DNA of 45,163 nt, taken from assembly GCA_946614295.1 (NCBI GenBank), contig CAMOGT010000011.1, positions 1-45,163 on the forward strand, in the 5' to 3' direction. The translations under genes were made by a program, and so were the position numbers. The notes under the pieces were generated by a model, which was not told the origin of the DNA, made no database searches, and saw nothing but the letters and a program-made list of their open reading frames with translations. This DNA comes from an uncultured Bacteroidales bacterium (GTDB lineage: Bacteria; Bacteroidota; Bacteroidia; Bacteroidales; Paludibacteraceae). This document shows, piece after piece, positions 1 to 7,394 of this stretch. Numbering within the stretch: the stretch's first letter is position 1; every line of letters starts with the position of its first letter.

Positions 1-469
1 TGTGGGTAGCGTTTCCGAAGGGGTCCATGATAGCTGCGAAATCGTCGGGTATCTCGGGGCGCAGCTTGACTACGTTGCTCTCCGGAATCGTCACGTATTC
101 TGCAAAACAGCCGTCCTTGCCCATGATTCCGACAGAGATCGTGTTCTCGCACACGTGCCCCATGCCACGGCGGCAGTTGCGGCAGTGCCCGCAGACGATG
201 TGCCCTTCGGCGGTCACACGTTCGCCTACCTTGAAGTTCCGCACACCTGCGCCTACTTCGGCTACGATCCCCACGAACTCATGTCCCATTGTGTAAGGCG
301 GTTTGCAGTGGCTCTGCGACCACGCGTCCCATTTATACATGTGCAGGTCCGTTCCGCAGATAGCGGCCTTGATAACCTTGATCAGTACGTCGTTGACGCC
401 CACTTCCGGCATCGGCACATCTTCCATCCAAATGCCGGGCTCCGCGTATTTCTTTACTAATGCTTTCAT
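1..469 (-). CDS. tdh: L-threonine 3-dehydrogenase, N-terminal 156 residues (runs off the window)
   Basis: Zinc-dependent, NAD-linked oxidation of L-threonine to 2-amino-3-ketobutyrate, the substrate of the Kbl enzyme encoded just upstream. The minus-strand frame starts at the ATG at 469 ([12 protein letters not shown]) and is open to the window edge. Residues that fit the medium-chain zinc alcohol dehydrogenase fold are visible: catalytic zinc ligands C38 in ICGTD and H63-E64 in GHEFVG, and four structural zinc cysteines at C93, C96, C99 and C107. The spacing matches the threonine dehydrogenase group of this family. Only 38 bp separate it from the kbl stop, so the two are very likely co-transcribed as a threonine-to-glycine operon. 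The C-terminal NAD-binding domain lies outside the window. A weaker alternative is another polyol dehydrogenase of the same family; the kbl neighbour argues against that. Confidence 0.93.
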   Translation of the reverse strand, partial: MKALVKKYAEPGIWMEDVPMPEVGVNDVLIKVIKAAICGTDLHMYKWDAWSQSHCKPPYTMGHEFVGIVAEVGAGVRNFKVGERVTAEGHIVCGHCRNCRRGMGHVCENTISVGIMGKDGCFAEYVTIPESNVVKLRPEIPDDFAAIMDPFGNATH

Positions 470-475
470 TTTTTT

Positions 476-511
476 CTAGGATACTAGTTTCCTAGGGTCC
501 TAGGGCCCTAG
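476..511. repeat. 8-bp word array, CTAG type, at the kbl/tdh junction
   Basis: Four octamers in strict phase, CTAGGATA, CTAGTTTC, CTAGGGTC and CTAGGGCC, followed by CTAG. The final CTAG contains the kbl stop codon (508-510 on the minus strand). CTAG is normally a rare tetramer in bacteria, so five in 36 bp is notable. Confidence 0.8.
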
Positions 512-1704
512 TTCTTTTTCAATACACCAAGTTCTTTGCCTATCTTCGTGAAGGCGGCGATACACTTATCCAGTTGTTCGCGCGTGTGCGCGGCGGAAAC
601 CTGCACGCGGATCCGTGCCTGACCCTTCGGTACGACTGGATAATAGAAGCCCGTGACGTATATTCCTTCGTCTTGCAGTTTGGCTGCAAACTCCTGCGAG
701 AGGCGCGCGTCATAGAGCATGACAGCGCAGATAGCAGACTGCGTAGGCTTGATATCAAAGCCGGCGGCTTTCATCTTCTCTACGAAGTATGCCGTGTTCT
801 CGTGCAGGCGGTCCTGCAGTTCGTTGGAGCGGGTAAGGATCTCAAAGGTCTTGATGCCTGCCGCAGCAATCATCGGCGGGATTGAGTTCGAGAAGAGATA
901 CGGACGGCTGCGTTGGCGCAGGAGGTCGATAATCTCTTTCTTACCGGTGGTGAAACCGCCTACCGAGCCGCCAAAGGCTTTGCCGAGCGTACCGGTGATG
1001 ATCTCCACCTTGCCGCGCATGTTGTACAGTTCGGTCACGCCGTGACCTGTTTTGCCGACTACTCCGGCGGAGTGGCTCTCATCGACCATGACGAGCGCGT
1101 TGTATTTCTGCGCTAACTCGTAGATCTTATCCAGCGGACATACATTGCCGTCCATGGAGAAGACGCCGTCCGTAGCAATGATACGGAAACGCTGTGCCTG
1201 CGCTTTCTTGAGTTGCTCCTCCAGGTCCGCCATGTCGCCGTTGGCGTAGCGGTAACGCACCGCCTTGCACAGACGCACACCGTCAATGATGGACGCGTGG
1301 TTGAGTGCGTCGGAGATGATAGCGTCCTCTTCGGTCAGCAGCGGTTCGAAGAGTCCGCCGTTGGCGTCAAAGCAAGCGGCATAAAGGATAGTGTCCTCTG
1401 TGCCGAAGAAATCGGAGATGACACGCTCCAGTTCTTTGTGCGTGTCCTGCGTGCCGCAGATGAAACGCACGGACGCCATGCCGTAGCCGCGTGCGTCCAT
1501 GCGGTCCTTGGCGGCTTGGATCAGTTCGGGGTTATCCGCCAAGCCGAGGTAGTTGTTGGCGCAGAAGTTGATTACTTCCTGTCCGCCCTCTACTTTGATG
1601 CCCGACGACTGCGGAGTGATAATCACCCGCTCGTTCTTATATAGTCCTGCCTCCTTGATCTCCGCCAAGGTCTGCTGCAGGTGTTTTTGAAAATCTGTGT
1701 ACAT
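508..1704 (-). CDS. kbl: Glycine C-acetyltransferase (2-amino-3-ketobutyrate CoA ligase)
   Basis: PLP enzyme that splits 2-amino-3-ketobutyrate with CoA into glycine and acetyl-CoA, the second step of threonine breakdown. The 398-residue length is normal for the alpha-oxoamine synthase family. Visible features are the N-terminal NFCANNYLGLADNPE segment, VMVDESHSAGVVG around residues 205-217 (the aspartate that contacts the PLP ring), and the Schiff-base lysine at about K242 in GTLGKAFGGSVGG. BioF and other family members are the main alternatives, but the tdh gene immediately downstream fixes the assignment. It starts at an ATG at 1704, 85 bp after gdhA. No own Bacteroidetes-type promoter is visible in that gap, so read-through from gdhA is possible. 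Confidence 0.95.
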   Translation of the reverse strand: MYTDFQKHLQQTLAEIKEAGLYKNERVIITPQSSGIKVEGGQEVINFCANNYLGLADNPELIQAAKDRMDARGYGMASVRFICGTQDTHKELERVISDFFGTEDTILYAACFDANGGLFEPLLTEEDAIISDALNHASIIDGVRLCKAVRYRYANGDMADLEEQLKKAQAQRFRIIATDGVFSMDGNVCPLDKIYELAQKYNALVMVDESHSAGVVGKTGHGVTELYNMRGKVEIITGTLGKAFGGSVGGFTTGKKEIIDLLRQRSRPYLFSNSIPPMIAAAGIKTFEILTRSNELQDRLHENTAYFVEKMKAAGFDIKPTQSAICAVMLYDARLSQEFAAKLQDEGIYVTGFYYPVVPKGQARIRVQVSAAHTREQLDKCIAAFTKIGKELGVLKKN

Positions 1705-1720
1705 AATTAAATCTATATTT

Positions 1721-1792
1721 CTTACAGGCCGCAGGCCGGTCTTACAGCGCAGCGGTCTTACAGTGTAACGGTCTTACAGCGCAGCGGTCTTA
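1721..1792. repeat. 16-bp (2 x 8) word array between gdhA and kbl
   Basis: GGTCTTACAGCGCAGC at 1738-1753, GGTCTTACAGTGTAAC at 1754-1769, GGTCTTACAGCGCAGC at 1770-1785, then GGTCTTA to 1792. Copies one and three are identical. A degenerate copy precedes them at 1721-1737. The last unit contains the gdhA stop codon (1790-1792, minus strand). Confidence 0.9.
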
Positions 1793-3133
1793 AATGATTC
1801 CCTGTTCCAACATAGCAGTCGCCACCTTCATGAAACCTGCGATGTTAGCGCCCTTCACGTAGTCGATCGTGCCGTCCGGCTGGGTGCCGTAGCGGACGCA
1901 TTGCTCGTGTATGGACTCCATGATATGATGCAGACGCTCGTCCACCTCTTTGCCTGTCCAGCTGAGGTGCTCGGCGTTCTGGGTCATCTCCAGACCGGAG
2001 GTAGCCACGCCGCCGGCGTTGACCGCCTTGCCCGGCGCAAAGAGCACGCCGTTGTGCTGGAAGAAATGGATCGCTCCCGGTTGGCAGCCCATGTTCGATA
2101 CCTCGCAGCAGCACCAGCAGCCGTTCGCCTTCAGTTCCTTGGCGTCCTCTTCGCTCAGTTCGTTCTGGAACGCGCACGGCAGGGCGATGTCGCACGGAAT
2201 CGACCATGCTTTCTTGCCTTCCGTGAAGACGCAGAGGTTCGGGAACTTGTCCGCCATGTCCTGCACTTTGTTGCGGTTCGACGCACGCATCACAAGCATG
2301 TAGTCAATCATCTCTTTGGTGATGCCGTCTTTGATTGCCACTACGCCGTCGGGACCGGAGATCGCTACCACTTGTGCGCCCAGTTCGACCGCTTTGGTAG
2401 CCGCACCCCATGCCACGTTACCGAAGCCGGAGATCGCCACGCGTTTGCCCTTGATATCTTTGCCTGCCTTGTGCAGGAGGTGTTGCGTGAAATAGAGTGC
2501 ACCGAAGCCGGTTGCTTCCGGACGCAGAATACTGCCGCCCCAGGTCATGCCTTTGCCGGTCAGCACGCCTGTGTGGTATTCGCGCGCCAGTTTCTGGTAC
2601 ATGCCGTTGAGGAAACCTATCTCCCGTCCGCCTACGCCTACGTCGCCTGCCGGTATATCCTGGTCGGGACCGATGCAACGCCACAGTTCGAGCATGAACG
2701 CCTGGCAGAAACGCATGATCTCCGCGTCGCTCTTGCCTACCGGGTCGAAGTCCGAACCGCCTTTCGCGCCACCCATCGGTAACGTGGTTAACGCATTTTT
2801 AAAAGTCTGCTCGAAACCGAGGAACTTGAGCATGGACGGCGTCACGGCTCTGTGGAACCGCAGACCGCCCTTGTACGGACCGATGGCGGAGTTGAACTGC
2901 ACACGGTAACCGAGGTTCGTCTGCACCTCGCCTTGGTCGTCAATCCATGTTACACGGAACGTAAAAATACGGTCGGGTTCTACCATGCGCTCCACGATCT
3001 TCGCTTTCTCGAACTCGGGGTGTTGGTTGTACACCTCTTCGATAGACTCCAATACTTCCTGAACCGCCTGCAGGTACTCTGCTTCCCCGGGGTGTTTCGC
3101 AGCCAGACGCTGCATAATGTCTTGTACTTTCAT
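1790..3133 (-). CDS. gdhA: Glutamate dehydrogenase, probably NADP-specific, hexameric type
   Basis: Reductive amination of 2-oxoglutarate with ammonium to glutamate, a main ammonium entry route in Bacteroidales. The 447-residue length fits the hexameric class. Visible features are the substrate-binding stretch YKGGLRFH, the catalytic lysine in PMGGAKGGSDFDP, the dinucleotide-binding turn GFGNVAWGA, and the C-terminal NAGGVATSGLEMTQN. I place the start at the ATG at 3133 (MKVQDIMQRLAAKHPG). A longer in-frame extension to 3205 exists but its sequence overlaps the promoter boxes at 3175-3206, so it cannot be translated from that promoter. NADP preference is inferred from family similarity, not from a residue I can prove. 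It leads the set that continues into kbl and tdh. Confidence 0.95.
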   Translation of the reverse strand: MKVQDIMQRLAAKHPGEAEYLQAVQEVLESIEEVYNQHPEFEKAKIVERMVEPDRIFTFRVTWIDDQGEVQTNLGYRVQFNSAIGPYKGGLRFHRAVTPSMLKFLGFEQTFKNALTTLPMGGAKGGSDFDPVGKSDAEIMRFCQAFMLELWRCIGPDQDIPAGDVGVGGREIGFLNGMYQKLAREYHTGVLTGKGMTWGGSILRPEATGFGALYFTQHLLHKAGKDIKGKRVAISGFGNVAWGAATKAVELGAQVVAISGPDGVVAIKDGITKEMIDYMLVMRASNRNKVQDMADKFPNLCVFTEGKKAWSIPCDIALPCAFQNELSEEDAKELKANGCWCCCEVSNMGCQPGAIHFFQHNGVLFAPGKAVNAGGVATSGLEMTQNAEHLSWTGKEVDERLHHIMESIHEQCVRYGTQPDGTIDYVKGANIAGFMKVATAMLEQGII

Positions 3134-3174
3134 TTTAATGTGTGTTTTTATGGTATGTTTCTCAATTTTGCTTG

Positions 3175-3206
3175 CAAAATTACTGCTTTTTTTTGAATTA
3201 TGCAAA
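3175..3206 (-). promoter_or_regulatory. Bacteroidetes-type promoter of gdhA
   Basis: Minus strand reads TTTG (3206-3203), 20 bp, TAATTTTG (3182-3175). The spacer is CATAATTCAAAAAAAAGCAG, close to the spacers of other promoters in the window. The expected transcript start leaves a leader of about 35 nt before the ATG at 3133. Confidence 0.8.
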
Positions 3207-3224
3207 TAATTTGTTATTTTTAGT

Positions 3225-4400
3225 TTACCTATCCGCTTTCTCCTGTCCTGTGATGGTATATACCTTCTTTCCCCGAAGGATGAGGATTTCGCGGTTGCGG
3301 AGGATTTTAGAGGGCTTTGTGCCGTGCAGCACGGTGTCCAAGTCTTCTTCCTGTTCTTCCACCGGCTGGCAAGGAGAGAACACCGTTCCGCTCTTTTTCA
3401 CCACCAGTGTTGCACCTGCGCCGCACGTGGGATCCGTGACATAAGCCTTGGCTTCCGCCGGCATGAGATGGTCGTATTCATACTCGGGAGGAGATACCAC
3501 ACCCTCATCCGCAGGGATATTGCCCTCGCAGTTGACGAAAGTCCAGTAATTCACCGTCTCCCAATCCGTTGGTATCGTAAGGACTTTGTTCTTTCTATTC
3601 GCTTCTCCTTCAAACGTACAGCCTTCCGCATAACATGCAGCATCATCCACGCATAGATAATAACTGGAAATGGATGAGTTCCAATAACAATTCAGGTAAT
3701 GAACAACACTATGCCGTGTACGCGCCATTCGCTGGTTACATCCTTCGTCCCACCAGCAATAAGCAAACGTAACATCATAACTGCCATCCGCCGGAATATC
3801 CGAACTATTTGAGCCAACGAGGATAGCCCGCTGATGGTTAATATCCTCTCCCTCCGTCCGTGAATAATGGAAACGACACCATGTGAACGACAAGCTGTCC
3901 GCATAGTAACGGACGGAAACATTCTCATCCATTCCGTCACAAAAGTCGCAGTGGTCCACCCATATATGGTATCCACCTACTATTTCCAAGAGGTCTTTTC
4001 CGGCATCATTGAAGACTCCTGCTCCGCGGAGAGTAAGGTTTCGGAGGATGATATTTCTTCCCTCAAAATGCAAAAGACCGGAGTTATCGGGCTCTGTCTC
4101 ATTATTGAATAACCGTACTCCCGGCAAAGCTAATAGCGTGAGGTCACTGAGCCCCGACATAATTTTTTTATGAAACTCAATGTCCTGCGTAACAATAATC
4201 ACCTTAGGTTGGTTCGTTTGGGTAGTCAGGGCTTTTTTTAAGGCTTTGTAATCACTCACCAAGATTGGCGTAGCGTTCCCGCCGCCGGTTATCTCTCCGG
4301 CATTGCCCCATGCCTCCGTGGCACAATAATCAACGGCGCCGATGGGCAGCAGGCAGCATAGACAGAATAGGGAGAAAAGGGAGGAAAGGATACGTTTCAT
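3225..4400 (-). CDS. Secreted pectate lyase, polysaccharide lyase family 1
   Basis: Predicted beta-elimination of polygalacturonate outside the cytoplasm. The protein has 391 residues from the ATG at 4400; an in-frame ATG nine codons earlier lies over the -7 box and is rejected. There is a signal peptide MKRILSSLFSLFCLCCLLPIGA. Family 1 signatures on the parallel beta-helix are visible: GYHIWVDHCDFCDGMDEN at about 143-160 (calcium-binding acidic residues) and QRMARTRHSVVHYLNCYW at about 223-240, where the arginines match the catalytic arginine region. The last 30 residues (ILRNREILILRGKKVYTITGQ) resemble the C-terminal tail of many Bacteroidales secreted enzymes, which suggests type IX export or surface attachment. 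It is monocistronic with its own promoter. Pectin lyase activity is the main alternative. Confidence 0.88.
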   Translation of the reverse strand: MKRILSSLFSLFCLCCLLPIGAVDYCATEAWGNAGEITGGGNATPILVSDYKALKKALTTQTNQPKVIIVTQDIEFHKKIMSGLSDLTLLALPGVRLFNNETEPDNSGLLHFEGRNIILRNLTLRGAGVFNDAGKDLLEIVGGYHIWVDHCDFCDGMDENVSVRYYADSLSFTWCRFHYSRTEGEDINHQRAILVGSNSSDIPADGSYDVTFAYCWWDEGCNQRMARTRHSVVHYLNCYWNSSISSYYLCVDDAACYAEGCTFEGEANRKNKVLTIPTDWETVNYWTFVNCEGNIPADEGVVSPPEYEYDHLMPAEAKAYVTDPTCGAGATLVVKKSGTVFSPCQPVEEQEEDLDTVLHGTKPSKILRNREILILRGKKVYTITGQEKADR

Positions 4401-4424
4401 GGCTTCTTTGCTTCTTTTACGGCA

Positions 4425-4456
4425 CAAAGGTACAACTTTTTTCTGAATTATGCAAG
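4425..4456 (-). promoter_or_regulatory. Promoter of the pectate lyase gene, with a near-palindrome over the -33 box
   Basis: Minus strand reads CTTG (4456-4453), 20 bp, TACCTTTG (4432-4425). The -33 box lies in the 16-bp near-palindrome TGCAAGCGCGCGTGCA (4451-4466, plus-strand reading), which recurs over the -33 boxes of the pdxJ operon and of the gene ending at 34487. Confidence 0.8.
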
Positions 4457-4501
4457 CGCGCGTGCATTTTTCATAAAAAATACGTTTTTTGAGGAACGGA
4501 A

Positions 4502-4533
4502 TTTGGAGATTTGAAAAAAAAGTATTATCTTTG
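4502..4533 (+). promoter_or_regulatory. Orphan plus-strand promoter with no gene behind it
   Basis: TTTG (4502-4505), 20 bp, TATCTTTG (4526-4533): a complete match to the promoter pattern used elsewhere in the window. It faces away from the pectate lyase gene into about 260 bp without a plausible plus-strand reading frame. A transcript would begin near 4540. Confidence 0.72.
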
Positions 4534-4556
4534 CATTGGAGTTGAGGAAATTCTCA

Positions 4557-4576
4557 ATCCGCCAAACTTGGCGGAT
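4557..4576. repeat. 20-bp palindrome with a GCCA/TGGC core
   Basis: Arms ATCCGCCAA and TTGGCGGAT around AC. The same design recurs at 11411-11430, 22285-22302 and 27828-27839, each time in an intergenic position next to a gene end or start. Confidence 0.75.
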
Positions 4577-4629
4577 GCAGCAAGTCCTTTTTCTTCCCTT
4601 TTCGTTACGGTGGCGTCAGCTTAGCGACC

Positions 4630-4655
4630 CACTAATCACCTACTAATCACCTACT
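4630..4655. repeat. 11-bp tandem repeat
   Basis: CACTAATCACC (4630-4640) and TACTAATCACC (4641-4651), then TACT. Confidence 0.8.
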
Positions 4656-4705
4656 CGGAGTCTTATAAGAGACTGACAATGGGGCGGTTTTATATGCAGG
4701 TTGAA

Positions 4706-4763
4706 GTGGCGGGAGTGTAGCGAGGGTGTGGCGGAGGTGTAGCGGGGGTGTGGCGGGGGGGGG
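4706..4763. repeat. G-rich 11-bp tandem repeat, five copies
   Basis: GTGGCGGGAGT, GTAGCGAGGGT, GTGGCGGAGGT, GTAGCGGGGGT and GTGGCGGGGGG in perfect 11-bp phase. GTGG and GTAG alternate, so there is a 22-bp super-period. The array ends in nine consecutive G (4755-4763). There are four runs of three or more G on the plus strand, so a G-quadruplex is possible though the loops are long. Confidence 0.9.
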
Positions 4764-4766
4764 AAA

Positions 4767-4786
4767 TTGTCGCAATGATGCGACAA
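4767..4786 (-). terminator. Hairpin downstream of the receptor gene, weak terminator candidate
   Basis: TTGTCGCA/TGCGACAA with a 4-nt loop, 9 bp beyond the stop of the minus-strand gene ending at 4795. On the minus strand it is followed by only AATTTCC, a poor U-tract, so termination is uncertain. Confidence 0.4.
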
Positions 4787-4794
4787 AAAGGACT

Positions 4795-7317
4795 TTATTT
4801 TCCTCCCACGCCACCTCCGGTGCCGAGGCGGGAGGATTCGTCCATGTCGCCCACTTTGCGGTATTTGGTGCGTTGCTGCTGGCCGAACATCCATGTGACG
4901 GAGAGCATCACACGCTGCTGGCGGACGGTGTTCTTATACCAAGAATGATAGCCGGGTTGCTGCCCCATATCATCGCTTCGGAAACTGAGGGAGCGGAGCA
5001 GGTCCTGGACGTTGAGATTGAAAATCAAGCCTTTCTGCATCCACATCTTGCGCACACCGAACGAGAGATACCAAGTGCTCTCCTGACGCTCGTAACCGAT
5101 GGTCATCGGTGAAGACCAGTTGCCGTCCAGAGTCATGATCCAGTCCTTGGGCAAGTATGCAGAGAGCGTGCCACCCGCGTATCCGTAATGGCTGCCGAGA
5201 CGATAAACAGGGCTGCCGTCGGGCTTCTTGTCGTAGGACTGATTGAGAAAATGGTACCAGCCGGCATTGACCGTCAGCGCCAGCCATGCGCCAACGATAG
5301 ACCGCCTCGCTGTAGGACCGCTACCGCTGTTAGAAGTAAGACCGTCCTCCGGACTGTTAGAAAATTTCGGGACAAGGGGGAGTTCGGTCAGAGAGAGGTT
5401 GCCGCCGTGAGTGGTACAGGTACCGAAATTGGTCCATTGCGTCTGTCCCGTTCCATTCGGAAGGACAATCGTCTTTCGGTTGAACATCCCTTGCGTGTGT
5501 GCGAAATTGAAGGTCAGATTGAGATACCGGGTCCAAGAGAAATGCAGTTCCACATCGTTGTTGAACTCGGGCGTAAGATTGGTGTTTCCCACCTGCGACG
5601 AATAGGCATCCACGTACGTTACGAAGGGGTTGAGCATCCAGTAGTTGGGGCGTTTGATACGCCGTGTGTAAGACGCCGAGACGGCTATCGGCTGTTGCAG
5701 CTTGCCCAACGGCGAAGTGGTATAACCGATATACGCCGTGGGGAAAGGGTCAAAGTACGACTTATTGGTCACCGAGTCGGCGGAAGTCCAGTTGCCGTGG
5801 GAGAAGGTGTACTCTCCTCGGAGTCCGAGTTTAACCGACCAGTGTTCGCCAAACTGTTTACCCGCCGAAATATACGCCGCAGCCACGTGCTCGCGGTAGA
5901 GAAAATCCGAAGGCGTTTGGCCTCTATTCGCGCCGTTGAGCACCGAGTCGGTGGTCATGTGGTTATCCGTGGAGGAGAGGGCATATTTGACGCCGCACTC
6001 GAGCATTCCTGTCTGCCAGAACTTAGTCTGGAAATCAACTTTCGCGGAGTAGATATCCGCCTTTTGTCGGGTGTTGATATCCAGTCCGAGCGAACGGTTG
6101 TCATAGTCCGTGAACTGGTAGTTATTGGAGATCGTGGAGTAGCGGTTGTAGTCCACATTGACAGTCAGTTCGCGTTCGAGTGCCTCGCTGAAGGTGTGGG
6201 TGTAGTTGAGATTGGCGGTGTGTTGCGGCGCCCGTGTGCGGGTGTTGGTAGCCGTGGTGCTGAAGGTCGTATCCGCTCCCACCACCGTATAACCCATATT
6301 ACGTCCGCCGAGGATCTGCTGCTTCATGTTCATGAAGGGCACCTGAAGAATGAACCCAAACGTATTGGCGGAGTCGATGTACCAGTCGTTGCCCAGTTTG
6401 AGCATGTAATACTGGAAATCGAGGCCGTATCCGGAGTACGAATAATTGACCGTTTGGGGCTTCGAGCCGATCTCCGGCACCGTGCGCCCGGTCTCAAAAT
6501 CCACGTCGTTCTGGGCATAGACCTGCGTCAGTTGACCAAAGGTATAGGTTTTCTCGCCGCGGTAATTGAGATTGAGCGAGACCATTTCGTTGTTCAACCA
6601 GCGTTTGACATCCCCGAAATACATGCCGCCGTACGCGACAGAGAGCATTCCGTTGAGTCCGCGCATCATGTTGCGTTTGGTCTTGATATTGATGATTCCG
6701 CCTTGACCCGAAGCGTCGTATTTGGCGGAGGGGTTGGAGATGATTTCTATCTTCTCTATCGTGTTTCCGTCCGTACCGTCCAACATGGCTTTGAGCTGCT
6801 GACCGGAGAGGTACGAGGGTTTGCCGTCCACCCAGATCTCCACGGATTTACCGTTAACGGTAATGTTTCCGTCCTTGTCAATGCGCACCCCCGGCGAGCG
6901 GCGGAGTATATCGTTTCCGTTAGAACCCGCTGCGAGAGGTGAGGCGGAAACGTTCACCACCAGTTTGTCCATCTGGCGTTCTATGAGCGGTTTCTTCGCC
7001 TTAACCTCGACTTCCTTGAGCCGTTCGGTCTCTTCGTGGAGGACGAAATCCGGTCCGCCGAACGCCGTTTGGTAACCGATATAGGAAGCCTGGATAATAT
7101 ATTTCTCCTCCCTTGAGGGGAGGTCGGGAGGGGTTACTATATACTTTCCTTTCTCATCCGTGATGGCACCTGTGAGGAGGGTTGAATCCTGCGCGAGCAC
7201 AGAGATCGTCACAAACGGCATTGCCTCACCGCGGCTGTCCACCACGGCGCCTTTGATCGTCTCTGCTTTCGCTACTACAGAGAGCATAACAAATAATCCT
7301 AAAACAAGCTTTCTCAT
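4795..7317 (-). CDS. Outer-membrane beta-barrel protein, TonB-dependent receptor-like, with N-terminal carboxypeptidase-like domain
   Basis: Predicted outer-membrane protein of 840 residues. Order of parts: signal peptide (1-18, ending VVAKA), a carboxypeptidase-regulatory-like beta-sandwich (about 21-95, IKGAVVDSRGEAMPFVTISV), a plug-like segment (about 105-225) with ILRRSPGVRIDKDGNITVNG and QGGIINIKTKRN, then a long barrel of alternating aromatic strands. This fits the outer-membrane beta-barrel family that resembles TonB receptors; no SusD partner lies beside it, so it is not a classical SusC. Substrate unknown. Oddity: residues 62-72 (TPPDLPSREEK) are encoded by a CTCCC/GGGAG hairpin that looks like an in-frame insertion inside the N-terminal domain. 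It lies directly downstream of the kinase/AraC pair, which may control it. Confidence 0.85.
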   Translation of the reverse strand: MRKLVLGLFVMLSVVAKAETIKGAVVDSRGEAMPFVTISVLAQDSTLLTGAITDEKGKYIVTPPDLPSREEKYIIQASYIGYQTAFGGPDFVLHEETERLKEVEVKAKKPLIERQMDKLVVNVSASPLAAGSNGNDILRRSPGVRIDKDGNITVNGKSVEIWVDGKPSYLSGQQLKAMLDGTDGNTIEKIEIISNPSAKYDASGQGGIINIKTKRNMMRGLNGMLSVAYGGMYFGDVKRWLNNEMVSLNLNYRGEKTYTFGQLTQVYAQNDVDFETGRTVPEIGSKPQTVNYSYSGYGLDFQYYMLKLGNDWYIDSANTFGFILQVPFMNMKQQILGGRNMGYTVVGADTTFSTTATNTRTRAPQHTANLNYTHTFSEALERELTVNVDYNRYSTISNNYQFTDYDNRSLGLDINTRQKADIYSAKVDFQTKFWQTGMLECGVKYALSSTDNHMTTDSVLNGANRGQTPSDFLYREHVAAAYISAGKQFGEHWSVKLGLRGEYTFSHGNWTSADSVTNKSYFDPFPTAYIGYTTSPLGKLQQPIAVSASYTRRIKRPNYWMLNPFVTYVDAYSSQVGNTNLTPEFNNDVELHFSWTRYLNLTFNFAHTQGMFNRKTIVLPNGTGQTQWTNFGTCTTHGGNLSLTELPLVPKFSNSPEDGLTSNSGSGPTARRSIVGAWLALTVNAGWYHFLNQSYDKKPDGSPVYRLGSHYGYAGGTLSAYLPKDWIMTLDGNWSSPMTIGYERQESTWYLSFGVRKMWMQKGLIFNLNVQDLLRSLSFRSDDMGQQPGYHSWYKNTVRQQRVMLSVTWMFGQQQRTKYRKVGDMDESSRLGTGGGVGGK
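7105..7134. repeat. In-frame C/G hairpin inside the receptor gene
   Basis: The plus strand carries CTCCTCCCTTGAGGGGAGG followed by TCGGGAGGGG: nested inverted repeats with a TGA-like loop. It encodes the proline-rich TPPDLPSREE in a domain otherwise made of ordinary beta-strands. Similar pyrimidine/purine hairpins lie in fbp at 35453-35466 and near 36256-36283. Confidence 0.6.
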
Positions 7318-7339
7318 AACTCAAATTTAAATTCCGGTG

Positions 7340-7347
7340 CAAAGGTA
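7340..7347 (-). promoter_or_regulatory. -7 box of the receptor gene
   Basis: Minus strand reads TACCTTTG, 22 bp upstream of the ATG at 7317. The sequence 20 bp farther up is ATAT rather than TTTG; a TTTG exists only 12 bp up. The promoter is therefore half-canonical and may need an activator, for example the AraC-type protein encoded next to it. Confidence 0.55.
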
Positions 7348-7394
7348 CTGCCTTTTCAGCAAACGGCATATGAAAAAACGGACATTATTCGTTT

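Larger units (their letters stand above)
4540..4794 (+). other. Gene-free stretch with hairpins and 11-bp repeats; candidate non-coding RNA
   Basis: Behind the orphan promoter come, in order: a hairpin TTGAG/CTCAA (4542-4556); the 20-bp palindrome ATCCGCCAA-AC-TTGGCGGAT (4557-4576); a pyrimidine-rich stretch (4582-4603); an 11-bp repeat (4630-4655); a hairpin AGTCT/AGACT (4659-4674); a G-rich 11-bp repeat ending in nine G (4706-4763); and a hairpin TTGTCGCA/TGCGACAA (4767-4786). I match it to no known RNA family (not tRNA, tmRNA, RNase P or SRP as far as I can read). It could also be the relic of a lost gene, or the 3' end region of the minus-strand receptor gene that stops at 4795. Confidence 0.4.

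Noticed and set aside
2..460. Plus-strand open frame at the left edge
   Set aside because: The minus strand encodes threonine dehydrogenase with all zinc ligands in place, so the plus frame is a shadow.
3134..3205. Longer N-terminus for glutamate dehydrogenase
   Set aside because: The in-frame extension spans the gdhA promoter boxes at 3175-3206 and adds residues foreign to the family.
5188..6942. Plus-strand open frame of 584 codons opposite the receptor gene
   Set aside because: It is the complement of a clear beta-barrel gene with signal peptide, has no promoter and reads as arginine/valine-rich low-information sequence typical of antisense frames in GC-rich codons.
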